Assembly (NCBI RefSeq): GCF_014207375.1
Contig: NZ_JACHEE010000019.1
Span: 1 to 62,259 of the forward strand
Source: Arthrobacter sp. AZCC_0090
Lineage (GTDB): Bacteria > Actinomycetota > Actinomycetes > Actinomycetales > Micrococcaceae
Direction: 5' to 3'
Length of the DNA: 62,259 nt
Shown here piece by piece: positions 61,750 to 62,259 of this stretch (its first letter is position 1; every line of letters begins with the position of its first letter). A program made the position numbers and the translations under genes. The notes beneath the pieces are model-generated. The model did no database searches, was not told the origin of the DNA, and was given only the letters and a program-made list of their open reading frames with translations.

Positions 61750-61852
61750 CACCAGTTCGGTGACCGCTCGGACAGCCAGCGCCCCCGCTACCCCTGCGGG
61801 TTCGGACATGGCGGGTGGCGAAGAACCCCCAAGGAACAGAGGAGAATCAAGC

Positions 61853-62083
61853 ATGGACTTGCATCTGCAACCGGACTGGCAACGTGCCCTTGGGCAGTAC
61901 GTCGAGATACGACTTGGCGGAAAGACTGTCCGAACGGGCACCGTCGATTCGGTTATGCCGGACAGCTCAATTCTTTGGATTTCGGCCCAGGGTACAGATA
62001 CGCGAATGATGGTGGAGCAGGCTCGAGGCAACGAGGTATTTGTGGGGTACCAGTGGGCCCACGCCGATCCGTGGCCCAGATAG
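61853..62083 (+). CDS. Small conserved-looking hypothetical protein
   Basis: 76 residues with GAGGAG before ATG 61853. It reads as a small beta-rich domain (QYVEIRLGGKTVRTGTVDSV, LWISAQGTDTRMMVEQ), Sm-like in feel, but I do not recognise the family. It lies between the end of cluster 2 and panD and, unlike the cluster genes, is probably part of the resident genome. Confidence 0.6.
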   Translation: MDLHLQPDWQRALGQYVEIRLGGKTVRTGTVDSVMPDSSILWISAQGTDTRMMVEQARGNEVFVGYQWAHADPWPR

Positions 62084-62165
62084 GGTGGCCAGGCCAGAAC
62101 TCGATCTGGTCAGCGTTGCGCGCCTTCCCAAGACTATGAACGAAATCTCGATCTGGAGCAGCAGA

Positions 62166-62259
62166 TGAACCGCACAATGTTCAAGTCCAAAATCCACCGT
62201 GCCACCGTCACGCACGCGGATCTGCATTACGTCGGCTCCGTCACCGTTGACCTGGATTT
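62166..62259 (+). CDS. panD: Aspartate 1-decarboxylase, N-terminal part
   Basis: The first 31 codons are present; the gene runs out of the window. MNRTMFKSKIHRATVTHADL and HYVGSVTVDLD match the PanD start, including Lys9 (KIHR), the TVTHADLHYVGS strand and Ser25, the serine at which the pro-enzyme cleaves itself to form the pyruvoyl group. PanD makes beta-alanine for pantothenate and CoA. GGAG lies before ATG 62166. A resident biosynthetic gene marking the right limit of the accessory region. Confidence 0.9.

Noticed and set aside
1..62259. CRISPR array or defence island
   Set aside because: I saw no regularly spaced direct repeats and no cas, restriction or toxin-antitoxin genes; the lone two-helix protein at 1357 is not enough.

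Overview
This looks like an accessory region of a high-GC actinobacterium, probably Micrococcales and close to Arthrobacter or Paenarthrobacter. The evidence is the codon use, GTG starts, Arthrobacter-like PrpB and PrpD remnants, an actinobacterial-type IS110 transposase, and a panD start at the right edge. No database search was possible, so all names rest on motifs, length and gene context.

Left edge (1-5.1 kb): the end of a peptide-type ABC transporter ATPase, a small secreted protein, a two-helix membrane protein, an IS110-type insertion sequence with a candidate bridge-RNA hairpin, a tRNA-Leu 3'-end fragment that may mark an integration site, strong terminators and a decayed crotonase gene.

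Cluster 1 (5.1-32 kb): a CoA-ester degradation island. It holds an aldehyde dehydrogenase and acyl-CoA ligase (leftward); two NTF2-like proteins, a flavin reductase and an acyl-CoA dehydrogenase-like flavoprotein (rightward); two GAF-LuxR activators; a regulator made of two fused TetR repressors; and a tightly coupled operon of NMO-like flavoprotein, thiolase, FadB-type fusion, biotin-dependent acyl-CoA carboxylase beta and alpha, enoyl-CoA hydratase, AtuA and an SMR transporter. The last operon has an alpha/beta hydrolase, a dienoyl-CoA-reductase-like SDR, a second ligase and a crotonase. AtuA next to a methylcrotonyl/geranyl-type carboxylase recalls the Pseudomonas acyclic-terpene (Atu) pathway. 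Several genes are decayed: an acyl-CoA dehydrogenase, a hydroxyisobutyryl-CoA hydrolase and a TetR stub.

Boundary (32.3-33.7 kb): a broken methylcitrate locus, with prpD shortened in frame and prpB carrying one extra base.

Cluster 2 (33.7-61.8 kb): a second catabolic island with a different gene set. It has two cytochromes P450, a flavin/2Fe-2S reductase, a cytoplasmic HtaA-domain protein, a quinone reductase, two CaiB-type CoA transferases, an NDP-forming acyl-CoA ligase, a HAAT-type ABC importer with fused LivM-LivG, three divergent crotonases in tandem plus one frameshifted, three NTF2-like proteins, a MaoC-like hydratase, an SDR, a thiolase, hydrolases, an aldo-keto reductase and one MarR regulator. 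A 19-bp quasi-palindrome (TAGTTWRC-N3-GTNNANTA) occurs in seven intergenic regions, in front of nearly every transcription unit of this cluster and nowhere else that I saw. It is the best candidate for the operator of this regulon. The likely logic is import, hydroxylation by P450, CoA activation or transfer, then hydration, dehydrogenation and thiolysis of an unknown, probably cyclic, carboxylic or terpenoid substrate.

Right edge (61.8-62.3 kb): a short conserved hypothetical protein and the first 31 codons of panD, probably core genome.
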